A stretch of 64,000 nucleotides of DNA from Apostichopus japonicus. Its lineage: Eukaryota; Echinodermata; Holothuroidea; Aspidochirotida; Stichopodidae. The translations under genes were made by a program, and so were the position numbers. The stretch spans positions 27,123,501-27,187,500 of the forward strand of contig NC_092580.1 in assembly GCF_037975245.1 (NCBI RefSeq), in the 5' to 3' direction. The notes under the pieces were generated by a model that had not been told where the DNA came from, made no database searches, and saw nothing but the letters and a program-made list of their open reading frames with translations. Of this stretch, positions 62,152 through 64,000 are shown in pieces (position 1 is the first letter of the stretch; each line of letters starts with the position of its first letter).

Positions 62152-64000
62152 CACCTCTAATTCTAAACTATAGTACCTTATGTTTGTCTTGAAATAGACA
62201 TAACACATAATTGACATTGTAAACTATCGTTGATCCATTTATCTTCAATTGCAATGAAACAATAAAAGGCAAAGAAACGTTCATCGCTCGCTTTTATCAG
62301 CTACCATACAACCATGGAGTTGTTAACAACTCCCTGATACAACAATTTTACTGGCTACCGTAGAAAACACCCCGTGCACTCGATCGTACGCACACAGCAG
62401 TTGCAAATTGCATGCCCATCCTATGTTTATGTTAGTGGTTGTAAAACCACTTGTTAGCTATTCACTCGCACTTGTCTATGTGATCAGCTGTTATCGTGTA
62501 GTCGAGATCTAACTGCTCAAAATTGAGCTGTAATATTCGTGTTGTTCAAACCCGGGAAGGCTCTAACACCACAGGAATCTCATAAATTGATATATTTACA
62601 TCGACAGGGGAGACACCAACATATTGCCAACATGCCGATGAAAAGAAGGGTGAGTTTGTAAAGCAATTGATTCAAATGGATGCTTAGATTATTTATTTTG
62701 AAATAGTGTGCAATCCCGCGTTGACATATCGCGTAGAGCCCTGAGCGATATATGTGCAACACCAAGGTACATAACGCATACGTTGCTTCAGCTTGGAATT
62801 ACGAACGTTGTAAGGCTTTGTAAACATCTGTCAGTGGTTTAAGATTACATTCTGTGCTTCAAGATATAACTAACCCCTTTTAGAAAGGTACATGGACAAA
62901 AGAAGTGATTGGTTGCCAGGGACGCTTGTGCAGGAATTTAATTAACTGAACCCAGCCTACATGCAATATCGTGCGGCGTTGTATTCGCTATCGGTGTGTA
63001 TGGTTCAGTGTAATATAGTTTTCCACATGTCTCTGTGCAACAGCCAACAATCGGCTACAATAGCCTATTGGATCTCTAGCTCTGATGCGGTTCAACTTGA
63101 TATCACTTGTTAGTCGTATTTAAATGTAATTAATGTATGCAAGGTGTTAGTTATATTTTCGTGTGACAAAGATAAGTTTCAAATATAAGTACATAGTACT
63201 ACTACTAGCTAGATGTAGTCTATACTGGAAGTTTGGCTTTCCACATAGATGTTGAAATCGCCATTGCTAATATTATATCAGTACCCGAGCACTTAGGCTA
63301 CAGTACACGTATATCATTGACTCGGGCCCATGGCCCCGGAGTTGGACCTCACCCCAAGACTACCATCTATTCAATGGTGTCTGATTTGACATGGTTAGCG
63401 CAAGATGCGGTTTTCTTTAAACATAAAAGGAATAAAATCGATCAGGCAAGCCTACATTCAACAGGATTTTCTATAAGTAGCACGTATTGTATCAACTCCG
63501 AACGTCCAGGCTGGCTTATATGCCGATACCAAGAGGCAAGACATCAAATGTATGTGTATTAAAAACGTTTATATTTGTAATGTTTTCATTTTAATGGAGT
63601 CATAGCGTTACATGGGCTCCACACACTTTGTATACCGCATATGCACAGATTAACGTATGCCCCATTACAAATCGTTAATAAATCAATAAACAAACAACTA
63701 ATGGCGAATACCACAGTCAGATGTTCTCATGACAGAAGGCAAATGCATATATATGTAAATAGAAGAGCACGTGACCAGAGTACATTTATAAGCATTTAAT
63801 TTATTGGAATAACCGGGAGCCCTATAATTAAGTATATGCAAGAGTGCAATTGTCTCGTTAAATATACCTTTATTTAGAGCCATGCATAGCCTATGAGTGT
63901 CAACGTATATATGATAACTGCTTGTATATCGAAATCCGGGAGCTGTTACACCAGCCTGGTATTGATTACGGTAACCAATAAACCATTCAAACCAAAATGA
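62152..64000. other. Distal intergenic region
   Basis: No recognisable protein-coding gene. A possible start exon (62632-62649) is noted separately. The 109-codon open frame at 63233-63562 shows no family resemblance. Confidence 0.5.
62632..62649 (+). CDS. Speculative first coding exon of an unidentified gene
   Basis: ATG followed by five codons (MPMKRR) ends exactly at a strong GTGAGT donor. A T-rich acceptor at about 62880-62883 could join it to a frame reading KGTWTKEVIGCQGRLCRNLI and then a stop. No homology was recognised; chance is quite possible. Confidence 0.2.

Noticed and set aside
63233-63562. 109-codon plus-strand open frame near the window end
   Set aside because: No recognisable domain and no promoter or splice support. 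Such a length is possible by chance over 64 kb in six frames.
1-64000. CRISPR array, prophage, operon or other prokaryotic system
   Set aside because: The tandem arrays lack spacer structure, the genes are spliced animal genes, and no bacterial features are present.

Overview
This is intron-rich, AT-rich animal nuclear DNA, not a bacterial or viral locus. Both genes resemble their vertebrate orthologues clearly but not closely. Together with TAGGCCTA clusters and many short non-autonomous transposons, this suggests an invertebrate deuterostome, perhaps an echinoderm; I cannot confirm the species from sequence alone.

Two genes lie tail to tail. On the + strand, the last 16 exons of a SLIT-ROBO Rho GTPase-activating protein (srGAP) run from 3172 to a stop at 31003-31005; the first ~190 codons (start of the F-BAR domain) lie upstream of the window. 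The visible exons join in phase into 672 codons: F-BAR remainder, RhoGAP with its arginine finger, one SH3 and a short proline/serine-rich tail. On the - strand, a complete meiotic MutS homologue, MSH4, runs from a start codon at 59291-59293 down to a stop at 36555-36557. Its 26 coding exons, including one of 13 nt, join in phase into 882 codons with MutS core, Walker A, Walker B and the C-terminal helices. About 5.5 kb of 3' UTR and intergenic DNA separates the stops.

Nearly everything else is intronic or intergenic and repeat-rich. It holds tandem arrays with 37, 39, 46, 63 and ~146 bp units, tRNA-derived SINEs, two hAT-like MITEs with perfect 8-bp target-site duplications, foldback elements including an almost perfect 2 x 83 bp palindrome, and many G/C homopolymers. 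From 59.3 to 64 kb is the MSH4 upstream region, with a CRE/E-box cluster, a MITE, a SINE-like element and one speculative first exon of another gene.

The two genes have no evident functional link (cytoskeleton and membrane shaping versus meiotic crossover). I found no clearly new biological system. The observations most worth checking are the altered ligand groove of the srGAP SH3 domain, a juxtaposed 3'/5' splice site in the longest srGAP intron that looks like a recursive-splicing point, and a nested transposon whose pre-insertion state seems to survive in a second repeat copy 3 kb away.
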